From contig JADDOH010004053.1 in assembly GCA_016648135.1 (NCBI GenBank), forward strand, positions 18,054 through 82,053: 64,000 nucleotides of DNA, given 5' to 3'. How positions within the stretch are numbered: position 1 is the first letter of the stretch; every line of letters begins with the position of its first letter. A model generated the notes under the pieces. The model did no database searches and was not told where the DNA came from. It worked only from the letters and a program-made list of their open reading frames with translations. Shown one piece after another: positions 1 through 11,081 of this stretch. This DNA is from Agrypnia vestita (lineage: Eukaryota > Arthropoda > Insecta > Trichoptera > Phryganeidae). The position numbers and the translations under genes are program-made.

Positions 1-856
1 CACCTTATATATGATCAAAATTTTGTGATATAGTTCTTTTTTACAAAAGTCAGCCAGCTTGCCATTATTCAAACTCTGTGCAAATACTATAAAATCAAAA
101 TTATTGCTAAACGAACCCAGCAAATGCACCATACAAGAATGTCCACTTCTTTAATGTATCAGCCAATAAATGCCAAGGCAGTGTTTGGACAAAGAAGTTT
201 TTTTTACAAGGCTCCTTTGTTCTTCAATGCTCTTCCCGAAAATATTGAGAATGCAAACACTCTGTCACTTTTAAAAAATGGTTAAGGGTGTTATGTAGAC
301 TGATGAAAGCGATATCCAAATGTCTTTGGTTTCCATTCTATCGTAGTCTTAACTTTTTACTTTTTATCTTAACTTTTTACACAACACTATTCAAGAAAAC
401 ATTATAGTCACCTGCATTTGCACAAATACCCAACTGCCGAAAACAGGTCATAATTTATTGCTCATTAAACTTCATTTCTTATCACTATTTAATATACATA
501 AACATTCATTTAATTTTCCTACACAGGTATATACCTAAATATACTTTTTAACTGTGCTATTACATATACATTTTGTTACTATCCATGCATATGATTTTTT
601 ATATATATTACTTTACTTTCACTATTGCTTTTGTATTATACAATATATATTGTTCTTATTATCCACATTTTATATTTATATACACAATTAATTAATTAAT
701 TAATCTTATAGTTATATAGTATTTTGTTTTATGTCTTTATTATTTTGTTCTCACTATATTGTTCAGCTGCTCATCTCGGCACAGGTTTTTCCTAGTGAGA
801 TGAGCGGCTCTATCTCCTATGTCATGTAATAAGACGATAATAAATAAAATAAAAAT
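1..856 (+). mobile_element. 3' end of a non-LTR retrotransposon (LINE), decayed
   Basis: Positions about 30-286 read as the C-terminal tail of a LINE reverse-transcriptase protein. An open stretch contains the block VFGQRSFFYKAPLFFNALP, which matches the usual layout after the RT domain of Jockey/CR1-like elements (a Q-x-S-F-x-Y-x-A-P-x-x-x-N-x-L-P pattern, then a short helix ending in K-x-W-L). The frame stops at about 286, just where the expected KKWL motif would be reached by a one-base shift, so the end is frameshifted. About 550 bp of AT-rich 3' untranslated sequence follows and closes with an AATAAATAAAATAAAAA-like tail near 840-856, as expected for the 3' terminus. The 5' part lies outside the window. 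The family is not identified; CR1 or Jockey are both possible. Confidence 0.6.
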
Positions 857-2726
857 TTCCACAAAATTACACAGAAAAAAGGACAGAGACGCAGAGGACA
901 ATGAGGATTTTTTCATGAATAAATAATATCTACAACATTAATATATGGCATTATTCTTATTCAACTATTAAAGATTCCGCTAAAATTATATTTTATAGAT
1001 GCACACACGAAACACATGTGACGTAAATATTCAAACTTTTTTTATATAAAAGTAATTGCTTGTGCTATGAAAATAGGAGCACACGGACATTTTAGACTCC
1101 AAGAAAAAATTTTGACGTTTACGAAATGTTATTGGCGCCGACAAAGAAGTGACAGTTGTACAAAAAAATAAAATTGTCGGATCAGGGGCAAGGTGATTAA
1201 ATAATTTTATTCTAAGCCACATTTTGCCTTCATAGTCCCGCGTAAATATACAAAAATGTTTACTTAACCATAAAACACATCTGACTATTTAGTTAAACAC
1301 GTCTGTCCAAATAACTGTCGGCGGTCAGTTATTTGTCGGTCGCCTATTTTCAAGTCGACGTGTTTTTGAATTATCATTCAGTATTTTTGTTACTGAAGTT
1401 ATTTTTGTTGTACTGGCCTGCTATCAAATATCAAAATATTTGCAAATAAGATCAAGAAATGTTATGGAATACACATTGTGTAATCCGTGTTTTTAGTATT
1501 TTTCCTTCATGTACGTAGATCAAAGCATTATTTCTAAATAGGAAGGAAGGAAGGATTTTAATAATTTTCTAAAATATTAACAACAACAAATAAACAAATA
1601 GATTGCCGTGTTTTGGATACAAAAAAATAATAGTTGAAGCTCTGAAATGTATAGATATTATAAAATTTATTTATTAAAATGAAATTTTTATGCTAATACA
1701 AATCATTTTTTTAATGTCATGCGTTTTGAATGGTTTTTAATTCAATTGGTTTCAAATATTTAAAAAATATTTTTAGTACAAATTATTTTCAGTATATTCG
1801 CATTGAATTTATAGATAAATACAAGTATATTTTGCATTTTCTACGATTATTCATAGGGAAATTATGGTATAAAAATTAATCAAATTAGTGGTGCGGCCTT
1901 CGAAAATTCAACACATTCTTTTAATTTTTACAAAAGTTTGGGTTTATTGTTTCAGAGGTAAGTTTATAGAACCCCATAATCACACATATGGAAATAAAAA
2001 CAATTGTTTTTTAGTTCTAACTTTTTAATTTTCTGAGACGCGTTTCTGAGGGTAATATTAATCTAAATATTTTACATTCAACAACTTGTATTTATATTAA
2101 AAGTATTAGAATGAGATGCTACATAATGTAAGAATTAATTAAGGTTTTTGGATTTTCTGTATGATTCTAAGAAATTTGTTCTCATGATATATAAATATGT
2201 GACATATTAAATTCTTATATTTTTATCACTCCGAAATCATTACATTTTAATATACGTAACTTGCAATTTTCTATTCAAGCGTAAATCTCAAATACCAAAT
2301 AGTAGACGTTAGCAATCCCTTAAGACCATTTTCATCCCTTTGATAATATTCCAATATAATTTATCTGATTGAATTTAAATGATTACTTTTATAATACAAC
2401 TATATTTAACCCAATTATACAATAATGAGAAAGAATCGTTTTAATAACCTTAGTTTATTTAAGAATTTATCTAAAATACAAAAGCAAAATACTTCGAAAT
2501 TTTATTTTGTTGTATTATGTTTTTGAAATTCTCTATGAGCTTATTTTATATAATTTAAAATGTTTTCAACAAATATATTATGGTAAATTAATAAATTTTG
2601 AAAATAAAAACCCCTACTAATCAAAATATTGAATGTTATGTAATTTCATAGCTACGCGACACTTACAGAGACGCAAGGCTTATTATAAAATATATGTATG
2701 TAAAATATTATTCTTGGTACTAACAT
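857..2726. other. AT-rich unassigned sequence
   Basis: No coding signal or recognised element. A short (GGAA)n run lies at 1541-1554 and a 9-bp perfect hairpin (AAATAACTG / CAGTTATTT) at 1309-1334. Short frames here are fully explained by base composition. Confidence 0.6.
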
Positions 2727-2807
2727 AAGTAATAATACAGAATATTTTGAGTTTGTTCAAATCTTTCAGAACAGTGCTGGATTTATGTCACAGAGACATT
2801 GTTAATC

Positions 2808-3555
2808 AATTAGTGTATATTATAGATATCTCACAGAGACGAAACTGTATTAATTATGGGAAAGTAGGTATAGAAGTCATTTTTGGGTGTAACAGGACTT
2901 ATGACCTGTCTTTAGGTAGGCTTAAGTGATCACTTTACACAATTGTAACATTCACCATTTCCACCCATGATAGAATATACCATGCTTATTCATTTTTTGG
3001 AAGTTGTATATATGTTCAAATTGCGTGAAGCTTTCATATATGAGTTGTAAGCGCTTTTTGCATGCTGCCTGTACAAAGCCATTTTGATTCCCCTAAATCC
3101 CCACAGATGTCGCTAATGAGAAAATCTACAATTGATTTTACGGAATTTTGAAGGCAATATACTTTTATTATGTGTAATGAAATTCATCCGAATACTTGCA
3201 TTACACTAGGATACGCCAGGAAATATTATTTCCAACTTTTGTTAAATTCCTTTTTGACCAGTATTTACAATTCAGAATATTTTGAGTTTGTTCAAATCTT
3301 TCAGAACAGTGCTGGATTTATGTCACAGAGACATTGTTAATCAATTAGTGTATATTATAGATATCTCACAGAGACGAAACTGTATTAATTATGGGAAAGT
3401 AGGTATATAAGTCATTTTTGGGTGTAACAGGACTTATGACCTGTCTTTAGGTAGGCTTAAGTGATCACTTTACACAATTGTAACATTCACCATTTCCACC
3501 CATGATAGAATATACCATGCTTATTCATTTTTTGGAAGTTGTATATATGTTCAAA
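2808..3555 (+). repeat. Left arm of large inverted repeat
   Basis: 748-bp arm pairing with 3566-4313. It contains the full unit from its position 70 onward, then the second copy of the unit truncated at GTTCAAA, where the two arms meet. Confidence 0.85.
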
Positions 3556-3565
3556 TTATTAATAT

Positions 3566-4313
3566 TTTGAACATATATACAACTTCCAAAAAATGAATAA
3601 GCATGGTATATTCTATCATGGGTGGAAATGGTGAATGTTACAATTGTGTAAAGTGATCACTTAAGCCTACCTAAAGACAGGTCATAAGTCCTGTTACACC
3701 CAAAAATGACTTCTATACCTACTTTCCCATAATTAATACAGTTTCGTCTCTGTGAGATATCTATAATATACACTAATTGATTAATAATGTCTCTGTGACA
3801 TAAATCCAGCACTGTTCTGAAAGATTTGAACAAACTCAAAATATTCTGAATTGTAAATACTGGTCAAAAAGGAATTTAACAAAAATTGGAAATAATATTT
3901 CCTGGCGTATCCTAGTGTAATGCAAGTATTCGGATGAATTTCATTACACATAATAAAAGTATATTGCCTTCAAAATTCCGTAAAATCAATTGTAGATTTT
4001 CTCATTAGCGACATCTGTGGGGATTTAGGGGAATCAAAATGGCTTTGTACAGGCCGCATGCAAAAAGCGCTTACAACTCATATACGAAAGCTTCACGCAA
4101 TTTGAACATATATACAACTTCCAAAAAATGAATAAGCATGGTATATTCTATCATGGGTGGAAATGGTGAATGTTACAATTGTGTAAAGTGATCACTTAAG
4201 CCTACCTAAAGACAGGTCATAAGTCCTGTTACACCCAAAAATGACTTCTATACCTACTTTCCCATAATTAATACAGTTTCGTCTCTGTGAGATATCTATA
4301 ATATACACTAATT
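3566..4313 (-). repeat. Right arm of large inverted repeat
   Basis: Reverse complement of 2808-3555 with no visible length change. The low divergence implies recent origin or gene conversion between arms. Confidence 0.85.
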
Positions 4314-4442
4314 AAGTAATAATACTTTATTCTATAAACATGGAATTTGAGTAGTGACAAAGATAAATTAATTACATATACTTAGCGTCTGTACGGCGGT
4401 CTAATTTCGTTAAGCCACGCGTAGTAATATTTTATATTCTTT

Positions 4443-6267
4443 ACTAGCTGATTATCCCGGCTTCATTCGACAAAACTTTCTAGAGCATTCCAAAATCTTA
4501 TAGAACTTTCTAGAATCTTCTAAAACTTTCCCTTTCCGGAACCTTCTAGAGCATGATAATTCTTTCTGGAACTTCTAGACCCACCGGCGCAATCCCCCAC
4601 TCAGTTTGAAATCTTATAGATCTTTCTGATGCCTCATAGGTGGCCTGTAGCCCTCTAGAACGTTCCGGAACCTTTTCAACTCGCCGTCACACTCCGCAAT
4701 TCAGTTGGAACCTTATAGAACTTTCTCCATCCAGAACTTTCTAGAGCATTCTGGAACCTTATCTTAATCTTCTGGAACCTTCTAGACTCATCGACATATT
4801 CCGCCACTTAGTTTGGAACCTTTTAGAACCTTCTTGAACTTTATACATACTTTAGACATACTCCGTACTCAGTTTACAACCTTTTAGAACATTTGTGAAT
4901 ACTCTGGAACGTTGTCTTTCCAGAACTTTCTACTATCGAATGTTTTGGAACCTTCTAGACTCACCGACACACTCCGCCACTCAGTTTGGAACCTTATGAA
5001 CGTTTTCCTTTCAAAACCTTCTAAAGCATTCGAGAACCATCATGAACGTTTTGGAACCTCTAGACTCACTGACACACTCCGCCACTCAGTTTGTGACCTT
5101 AAAGAACATTCGGAAATCTTCTAAAACCTTTTCCTTCCAGAATTTTCTAAAGCTTTATCGAACGTTCTAGAACCATCTAGACTCACCGGCATAATCCGCC
5201 ACTCAATTTGGAACCTTATAGAATCTTTTAGAAAGTTTTCTTTCCAGAACGTTTTATAGCTTTATCTAACATTCTGGAATCTTATAGTCTAGCACACTCC
5301 GCACTCAGTTTACAACCTTATAGAACTTTTGGGAATATTCTAGAACGTTCTCTTTCCAGAACTTTCTACAGCTTTATCGAACGTTCTGGAACCATCTAGA
5401 CTCACCAGCATACTCCGCCACTCAGTTTGGAACCTTATAGAACTTTCTGTTTCCAGAAACTTCTTAAGTATTCGAGAACCTTCGTGAACCTTCTGGAACC
5501 TTCTGAACACATCGACACACTCCGCTACTCAGTTTGGAACCTTATAGTACTTTCAGTGATCTTCTAGATCATTCTCCTTCCAAAACTTTACCGAATGTTC
5601 TGGAACGTTCTAAACACAGACACACTGCGCCGTACTGTTTGAAATATTATAACACTTTCGGCAAACTTCTAGAAAGTTCTCCATCCAGAACATTCTTGAA
5701 CTTTATCGAACAGTCTGGAACCTTATAGTCACAGAAACACTCCACCACCAGAACTTTCTAGACCTTGAACGTTCTGGAACTGTTTAGCATCACCTCATTA
5801 TTTGGAACCTTATGAAACTTTCAGAAATCTTCTAGAACACTCCTCTTCCAGAACTTTCTATAGCTTTACCGGACATTCTGAAACGTTTTTGACTCACCGG
5901 TACACTCCGCCACTTAGTTTGGAAACTTATAGAACTTTCTGAAATATTTTAGAACATTCTCCTTCCAGAACTTTCTAGAATGGATTTTTCCGGAAACTTC
6001 TAGACTTACCGTACTTACCGTCACAGTCGGCGGGCCCATTCTGGAACAATCTGATGCATTTGCGCCCTTCCCAAAACAAAACAACGTGCTAGAAAGCACA
6101 TTTTCATCACCCACTACCACCCACGCTTAGCCACTCCCACCAAACTGGCACATTTTCGATGTGACACCAAGGGCTATCTATCACCGTAACTAACAGGGGG
6201 TGTTAGTGTCTGGTTGTGAAGAAAACTTGGCGGATAGGGAAACACGGGTTTCTTTTTATAAATATTG
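4443..6267 (+). repeat. HSE-rich dispersed repeat, expanded minisatellite copy
   Basis: Opens with ACTAGCTG plus a degraded CCCGGCTTC-type head, then runs as about 14 degenerate tandem units of roughly 105-115 bp up to about 6010, each marked by ACACTCCGCCACTCAGTTTG followed by GGAACCTTATAGAAC. The units are dominated by alternating GAA and TTC triplets two bases apart, the heat-shock-element pattern; at 5963-5980 four pentamers run without a break (TTCnnGAAnnTTCnnGAA). The tail from 6010 (CACAGTCGGC, GATGTGACACCAAGGGC, AACTTGGCGGATAGGGAAAC) is shared with the copy at 59977-60443. A third, reversed copy is at 62243-62481. No coding capacity. Confidence 0.8.
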
Positions 6268-7534
6268 GAACGATTCGTCTTCCGCCCCTGGTTGTACGCG
6301 ACCGTCCGTAGCCAAAAACCAACATTTGGTACTAAATTTCTTTCTCCTATTGACGGAACGCGGCAGTAGGCCTAATTAAATTCAATATTTTAAATTTTAA
6401 AACGTCGCGAGGTTCTATGCTTGCAACATCGATCAAATGCAAAACCTTTTTGGGCACTGGCCCCATAGAATACAGGCCGGGTGTAGCCTCGCGTTTATCT
6501 CTGGCGAAATTCAGTGTGCTCGCCGATCGCTTATCGGCTGTCATGAAATACGGGTTGTCCGCGTCTCAAAGTAAAAATTTCTATTTATACTCTTATGAAT
6601 GTGTCCTAATATGTTTTCCTCTTCTGTATGTAATCCTCAGCGGGCGACCTGGGTGACCTGGACATCCATTCTGGGCCAAATCTGCCTAGACTCATCGGGA
6701 TCCGACAATGGCAGAGCATCCTTGCAGAAGCGCGGATAAAATGGCGACGCCGGAGCTTGCCTCGTCGCAGGAGAAACGCTTATTTAGGAGAATGAAAGAT
6801 CAAACAGGAACACTACTTCTCACTCAAGTAAAAGCGATCCTTTTCTACCATATTCTGGACTCTAAGTCATGGTGACATGAACTTAGCTGCGAGCCCGTCT
6901 AGAAGATTGCGCAAAGCGTAAGTTACAAGATACAAGGCAAATATACAGGTATTCCTCGTACAAATCTTGCTTCCACTGAACATTCTGCGACCTCACTTAT
7001 CTATTTACGTCTTCTTATGCAAATGGCTACGCGCGGCTTATGTCAGATGAAGCTTGGATGGGAAACCTTTCGTCAAACTCAACACCATAGGACATTTTGG
7101 AGCATAGGCAATATTATTAATAACCTGTAAATTTAAATTCTGCTTTCTTGAGGTCCGAAGTACTGTGGACAAAGATTTACTTCATCGTATTATCTCTGAA
7201 AATATTAAGTTACCTACTACTTTGAAATGTCGAGTTTTATAATGTCACATTTCATTTTATCCTCCGAAAATGTTCCTGTTTCTGGATTAAAGAAGACTAA
7301 AAGTAAATTCACTAATCTCTCTCAAATTCGACAACTTAACTAGAAGCGTTTTCGTCTTCACCCCCCAATTTTATCAGTCTCTCTTACATTATTTTCTGGA
7401 AGCAAAATATGAGCACTGCAAATTGTACTTTATTTTCTTTCTAACTTAGATAAAATTTGGTTAGCGGAGGACTAAATTTCGCAAGTTAGAAATATACATT
7501 TCTTCATTTTAAAATCTTCTCTTATGGAATAAAA
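6268..7534. other. Unassigned; exon-like GC-rich patch near 6642-6790
   Basis: Mostly unassigned. At 6614-6641 a pyrimidine-rich tract ends in CCTCAG, and the following GC-rich 150 bp has open frames and two start codons in a favourable context (6708 and 6741). The longest frame from 6708 is 55 codons and is not recognised. Whether this is a decayed host exon or transposon sequence cannot be told here. Confidence 0.3.
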
Positions 7535-8060
7535 TTTTAATTGTACTGGAAAGTCCATGAAATTTATTTATATTCTATTTTAAAGATTTCACAATAACTT
7601 TATTTTTTTTAATGGACCATAAAACCCTTTTGAAATCTTTTAATTGTACTGGAAAGTCCGTGGAATTTTATTTTATTTATTTCTTTATGTTTCTTTCTCT
7701 CGATGTTTTACAAAACAAGTTATTGCACTTGGAGTCCATGGAATTTTATTTGTTTTATTTTATTTAATTAAGGTTTCACGATAAGTTAAATTTTATTTTT
7801 ATTTAATGGACCACAAGACCAGTTCGATTTTATTTAGAGTCCAAGGAACATTTCTTTCTATTCTTTCTCTCGATGTTTTGCCAAACAAAGTTTTTATTGT
7901 ACTTGAAAGTTCATGACATTTTATATTTTTCTATTTAGTTAATGACTCACAAGCAGGGTTCTTTATCTTTATTTGTTGGACCTACTGGTCAATTTGTTCC
8001 TATTTAATTCTAGAAAAATTTTATATTCTTTGCATAATGTTCCAAAACAAAATTTATCCG
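7535..8060. repeat. Degenerate tandem repeat, period about 100-175 bp
   Basis: The phrases TGTACTGGAAAGTCC (near 7541 and 7645), TTCTCTCGATGTTTT (near 7695 and 7869) and TTTAATGGACCA (near 7608 and 7795) recur in the same order with substitutions and indels, about 3-4 decayed units in all. No coding potential. Confidence 0.55.
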
Positions 8061-8394
8061 TTAGGTTGGAAGTTGCATAGAGCAATTCATCTATTGTTAA
8101 CTACTAAATTTTAAAATAAATGTGCATTTAACTATCCATTTGTATATCTGGGTTTTACTGTGATCCTTTGAACCTCTCACACTGAAGCAGATTCCTCAGG
8201 AAATCGAGTCGCAATTCACGACTGAGCACAGCTGGTGAACCTGGGTCGGGTGCGTTCCTTTAGACATAAGGAATGAAGAAACACCCCAGATTAAATTCCT
8301 GACACTATATATATTGATTTATGAATCTATATTTACATATATTTTGACATTTGCATATATAAATAATTTACTTATCTTTTTCTTCATTTTAATA
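8061..8394. other. Unassigned
   Basis: No gene or recognisable repeat. A GC-richer segment at 8160-8290 has no open frame of note. The phrase ATTCCTGACACTAT (near 8296) recurs near 28356 upstream of another hammerhead-like motif. Confidence 0.4.
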
Positions 8395-8650
8395 GACCTA
8401 TGTTGTCTGTTCTCCAGAGGATAGCGACACCTATGAGATGGACTCCCAACTATTCTTCCACATTTTCTGGAAATCTGGCGCTGTCCATTCTCTGGATCAT
8501 ACCAGTCCCTCCTTCGCTGTCTACTCCATCGTACTATGTCTTAAGCCTCACATACCTTTCTTATTCTGATGTTCCTCACGCGATTCTTCACTGTCTTGCC
8601 TATTACTTCAGTTTTTTCATCTGCGAAGTCCTTAATGTTTATAATTGATA
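8395..8650 (-). pseudogene. RTE-like LINE C-terminal relic
   Basis: Read on the minus strand, the segment resembles the region downstream of reverse transcriptase in RTE-like LINE proteins that insect annotations often label endonuclease-reverse transcriptase. A conserved run IVRWSRQRRRDWYD is followed, after a frame change, by an R-M-D-x-A-R-F-P-E-N piece, with internal stops. The order (I-x-R-W-x-x-R-R-R-x-W, then H/P-x-x-R-M-x-x-x-R) fits the family. The plus-strand 82-residue frame over the same DNA is a shadow. Too decayed to be functional. A hammerhead-like motif lies only about 50 bp away on the same strand but probably belongs to another element. Confidence 0.55.
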
Positions 8651-8696
8651 GAAATAAACTTTGTTTACACCACGTTTTTATTGAAAAAATCAACAT

Positions 8697-8724
8697 GTTT
8701 CAGAGTCCATGGCCTCTTCATCAG
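8697..8724 (-). ncRNA. Hammerhead ribozyme-like core (intact core strings)
   Basis: On the minus strand CTGATGA is followed by a short hairpin (AGAG, loop GCCATGGA, CTCT) and then GAAAC, the order of the hammerhead catalytic core (CUGANGA, stem II, GAAA). Stems I and III were not resolved by eye. Penelope-like retroelements are known to carry hammerheads in their terminal repeats, and downstream lies an AATAAAAACGTGGTG-type tail also seen at 61975-62008. Confidence 0.5.
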
Positions 8725-8739
8725 GATACAATGTTTTAC

Positions 8740-9720
8740 TATTTAATTTATACGGAACTATTAAAAGTAAAATCACAAATCTTCAATATTATTTGCTGCG
8801 CGGAATAAAATCAGAAAGTACATCATATTTTTAAACCGCTCCGAGCTCGTAAGTACATGCAAACACAGATATTTGACCAGAAATCGATTAAATAACAAAA
8901 CGCGTGATTTCGTTAAGCAGTATATAAAAAATAACCGTTGGAAGTTCAATACACTTATGTTCCAGAATACGTGGCAAATCTATTTCTAGCACAGTTAATA
9001 CACAGATGCAGGTGTTCGTCGGAACGGACGCTTCTCGCCCCGCACCCCACACTTCACCCTGTCTTTATTTACCAAAAGGGTATACATTCCATACAAAGTC
9101 ATGTTTAAAAAACAATCACAGTACATATTTGCGCACCCTCGGAGGTCTGCCCGCACGGCGGATCCTCCGGAGGATAATCTCCGGAGGACGTAGTATAGAA
9201 GCTCGAGTAATACTTAAAATAATATCAGTGCGATATATTTGCTGTGTAAATGAATACCTAAATACGAATCAAATCAGCCGCTTCCTCGACGTCGATACTC
9301 GCGAAGTATAATTATTTTCCGGGGATAAATATACTGGGTCAAATCAATTGTATTACTACGAATTGGTACTTACCCAACGCCGCAACCAATAAAGTCGAGT
9401 GCGCGCAGCTAACGATTAGCAAAACGTTGTTGAAGATCGTTTATCTATCACCAATGTCTGGTGGCGATATAAATAACATTTGAATATCGGTCCAGCTGAC
9501 GAAACGCAGTATCCCAGGTAGGTAAGGACACACTTCCCATTTGTTCTTACACACACATCTACCAACCATTCTGTGTAGGCTTAAAAATATGATGCATTTG
9601 TCATGATTAAATGACTTCCACCCGGTTATTAAATCATTCATCATCAAAAACTGAAGGCAACGACCTATTATAAGGTTTAACTATTTATATTGTTCATAGG
9701 CAATAATTTCAAACCATAAA
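8740..9720. other. Unassigned, with GC-rich patch
   Basis: The stretch at 9000-9320 is GC-richer than its surroundings and open for 101 codons on the plus strand (9006-9311), with no recognised motif. A perfect 14-bp palindrome ATCCTCCGGAGGAT sits at 9162-9175, with CTCCGGAG repeated at 9180. No element boundary seen. Confidence 0.35.
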
Positions 9721-9724
9721 AATA

Positions 9725-9850
9725 TTACATAACATGTCGTCTCTCTAAAGATCATAAAAATTTATTCTAATGTCAACAGGACTATTATCAACCAAGATCA
9801 TTAACAACCTCTTGATAATTTGTATACTAAGAAAATTAACAAATTAAAGT
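9725..9850 (+). repeat. Dispersed repeat B, copy 1
   Basis: Shares TCTAATGTCA, then a TATTAxxxxCAxxAAxGA..CCT block and TGTATACTAAGAAAATTAA, with 33590-33720 and 49664-49815. Non-coding and unclassified. Confidence 0.45.
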
Positions 9851-9929
9851 AAAATAAAAATTAAAACAAATAAATTTAAATTAATTCTAGTAGAAACAAA
9901 GACCGATGCACTTTCAACTTGTTTTTTTT

Positions 9930-10100
9930 TTTAATTGAAGTGCCTTATGAAAAATTCGATCCAAAATTCACACCATATGGTTGATGAAACTATTGTTCTT
10001 GCGCTCGAAGTTTTTCACACAAACGACGAATTCGCTTATTGACATATCCTTTGCAGTAAAAATGGGTTTTCTCGCTAAAAATGATATTATTACGAAATTC
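9930..10100 (-). pseudogene. Tc1/mariner-type transposase relic, catalytic core part
   Basis: The minus-strand translation from about 10098 reads FRNNIIFSEKTHFYCKGYVN, matching the segment of mariner/Tc-type transposases around the first catalytic Asp (I-I-F-S-D-E-x-H-F-x-x-x-G-Y-V-N). Here D is replaced by E and the next E by K. After a stop and frame change the next block reads TIWCEFW then IEFFIRHFN, corresponding to the V-T-V-W-C-x-x-W ... I-G-P-Y-F-F segment that follows in the family. DNA-binding N-terminus and C-terminal catalytic residue are missing. Possibly the same family as the relic at 25143-25345, which preserves the C-terminal part. Inactive. Confidence 0.6.
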
Positions 10101-11015
10101 AGCATCACCCACGGCGCAAATGAATGAATTTAGTTGATAGTGTTTTAAATTTTTTAGTCAACTGAATCGCGCTTATATTTATACTAAGATCTTTTGTTAA
10201 AATTATTTACAAGAAGCTTCTGGAAATGCCCAATTGCTTCAAATATTTACCAATTCTTAAATTTTCGGCTCCGTTTCAATTTTTCATTACAACCAACAGT
10301 AAAACCTCGCACTAGAAGATTTACATCAATTTCCTATATTATATGGTTGGTTGGCGCTTAATTATGACCAAAAATAACATTAAATTTATGACTTATATCT
10401 CAACAAAACGCAAATTTTCATTGAAAAAATGTTAATAATAATTGTCAAATATAATCATTTTAGTTTATACAGAACGAAAATAGCGCATAATTCAAATCCC
10501 CAAGCTCAAAAGAAGACACTTTTTGACACTCCTGAGAAATATAAGCAAAAAGCATCCACTTTACTTAATGTTATATTTTTTGCATGATTAAATCTTTTTT
10601 ATTGTTGAATATTTATTTGAACTCAGATAACTAACTTCCCGTAAATTATCACACTGGTGACTACCAAGGGAACCCAGGTACTCTACTTTGATGTACGTTC
10701 CTCCCATGCATTATTTTGTTATGTGTATCACAGATTGATATGTAAACAATGGTTTTATTGCTTTTTAGAAACTACATCTCATAACATTATCCATCGTACC
10801 TTCATACCTGCTTTTAATATTTTTGCTTGACCTTGACTTATTAAGCACCTTATTCATAATTTTATTCTTCAGTTCTTTGTGTTACTGAGTAAAGTGCAAA
10901 CGTGTCTTCTTGTTTTGAATTGATATTAGTTGTTTACAATTGTGAAGTTTTCATTGTTCTGAATTTTTTTAATGGCAAAAATTTTTATAAATTATTTTTA
11001 ATATAGATTAAAAAA

Positions 11016-11020
<5 letters not shown>
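10101..11020. other. AT-rich, unassigned
   Basis: No coding or repeat signature. Contains AT-rich filler up to the TA tract that abuts the gypsy fragment. Confidence 0.5.

Positions 11021-11057
<37 letters not shown>
11021..11057. repeat. (TA)n microsatellite
   Basis: Uninterrupted TA dinucleotides for about 37 bp, directly upstream of the gypsy open frame; the 5' break of the element lies at or just after it. Confidence 0.9.
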
Positions 11058-11060
<3 letters not shown>

Positions 11061-11081
11061 ATTGCTAAAAATGGAGGAACT

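Larger units (their letters stand above)
2739..4313. mobile_element. Palindromic fold-back insertion with 12-bp target duplication
   Basis: A 1575-bp block is bounded on both sides by the identical 12-mer AAGTAATAATAC (2727-2738 and 4314-4325), which reads as a target-site duplication. Inside, a left arm (2808-3555) and a right arm (3566-4313) are inverted copies of equal length (748 bp) with only a few differences and a 10-bp spacer. Each arm is itself composite: one full ~535-bp unit (starts at 2739 and 3274 in the left arm) plus a truncated second unit. The 60-codon frames at 2747 and 3657 are mirror copies of the same repeat and have no recognisable protein similarity. Related, diverged copies lie at 18940-19065 (-) and 31490-31960 (+). 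The length of the duplication suggests LINE-type insertion rather than a classic DNA transposase; this is inference. Confidence 0.75.

Noticed and set aside
5534..5728. 64-codon frame inside the HSE-rich array, and similar frames at 4912 and 5914
   Set aside because: Repeat-derived; frames are not maintained from unit to unit and lack any protein similarity.
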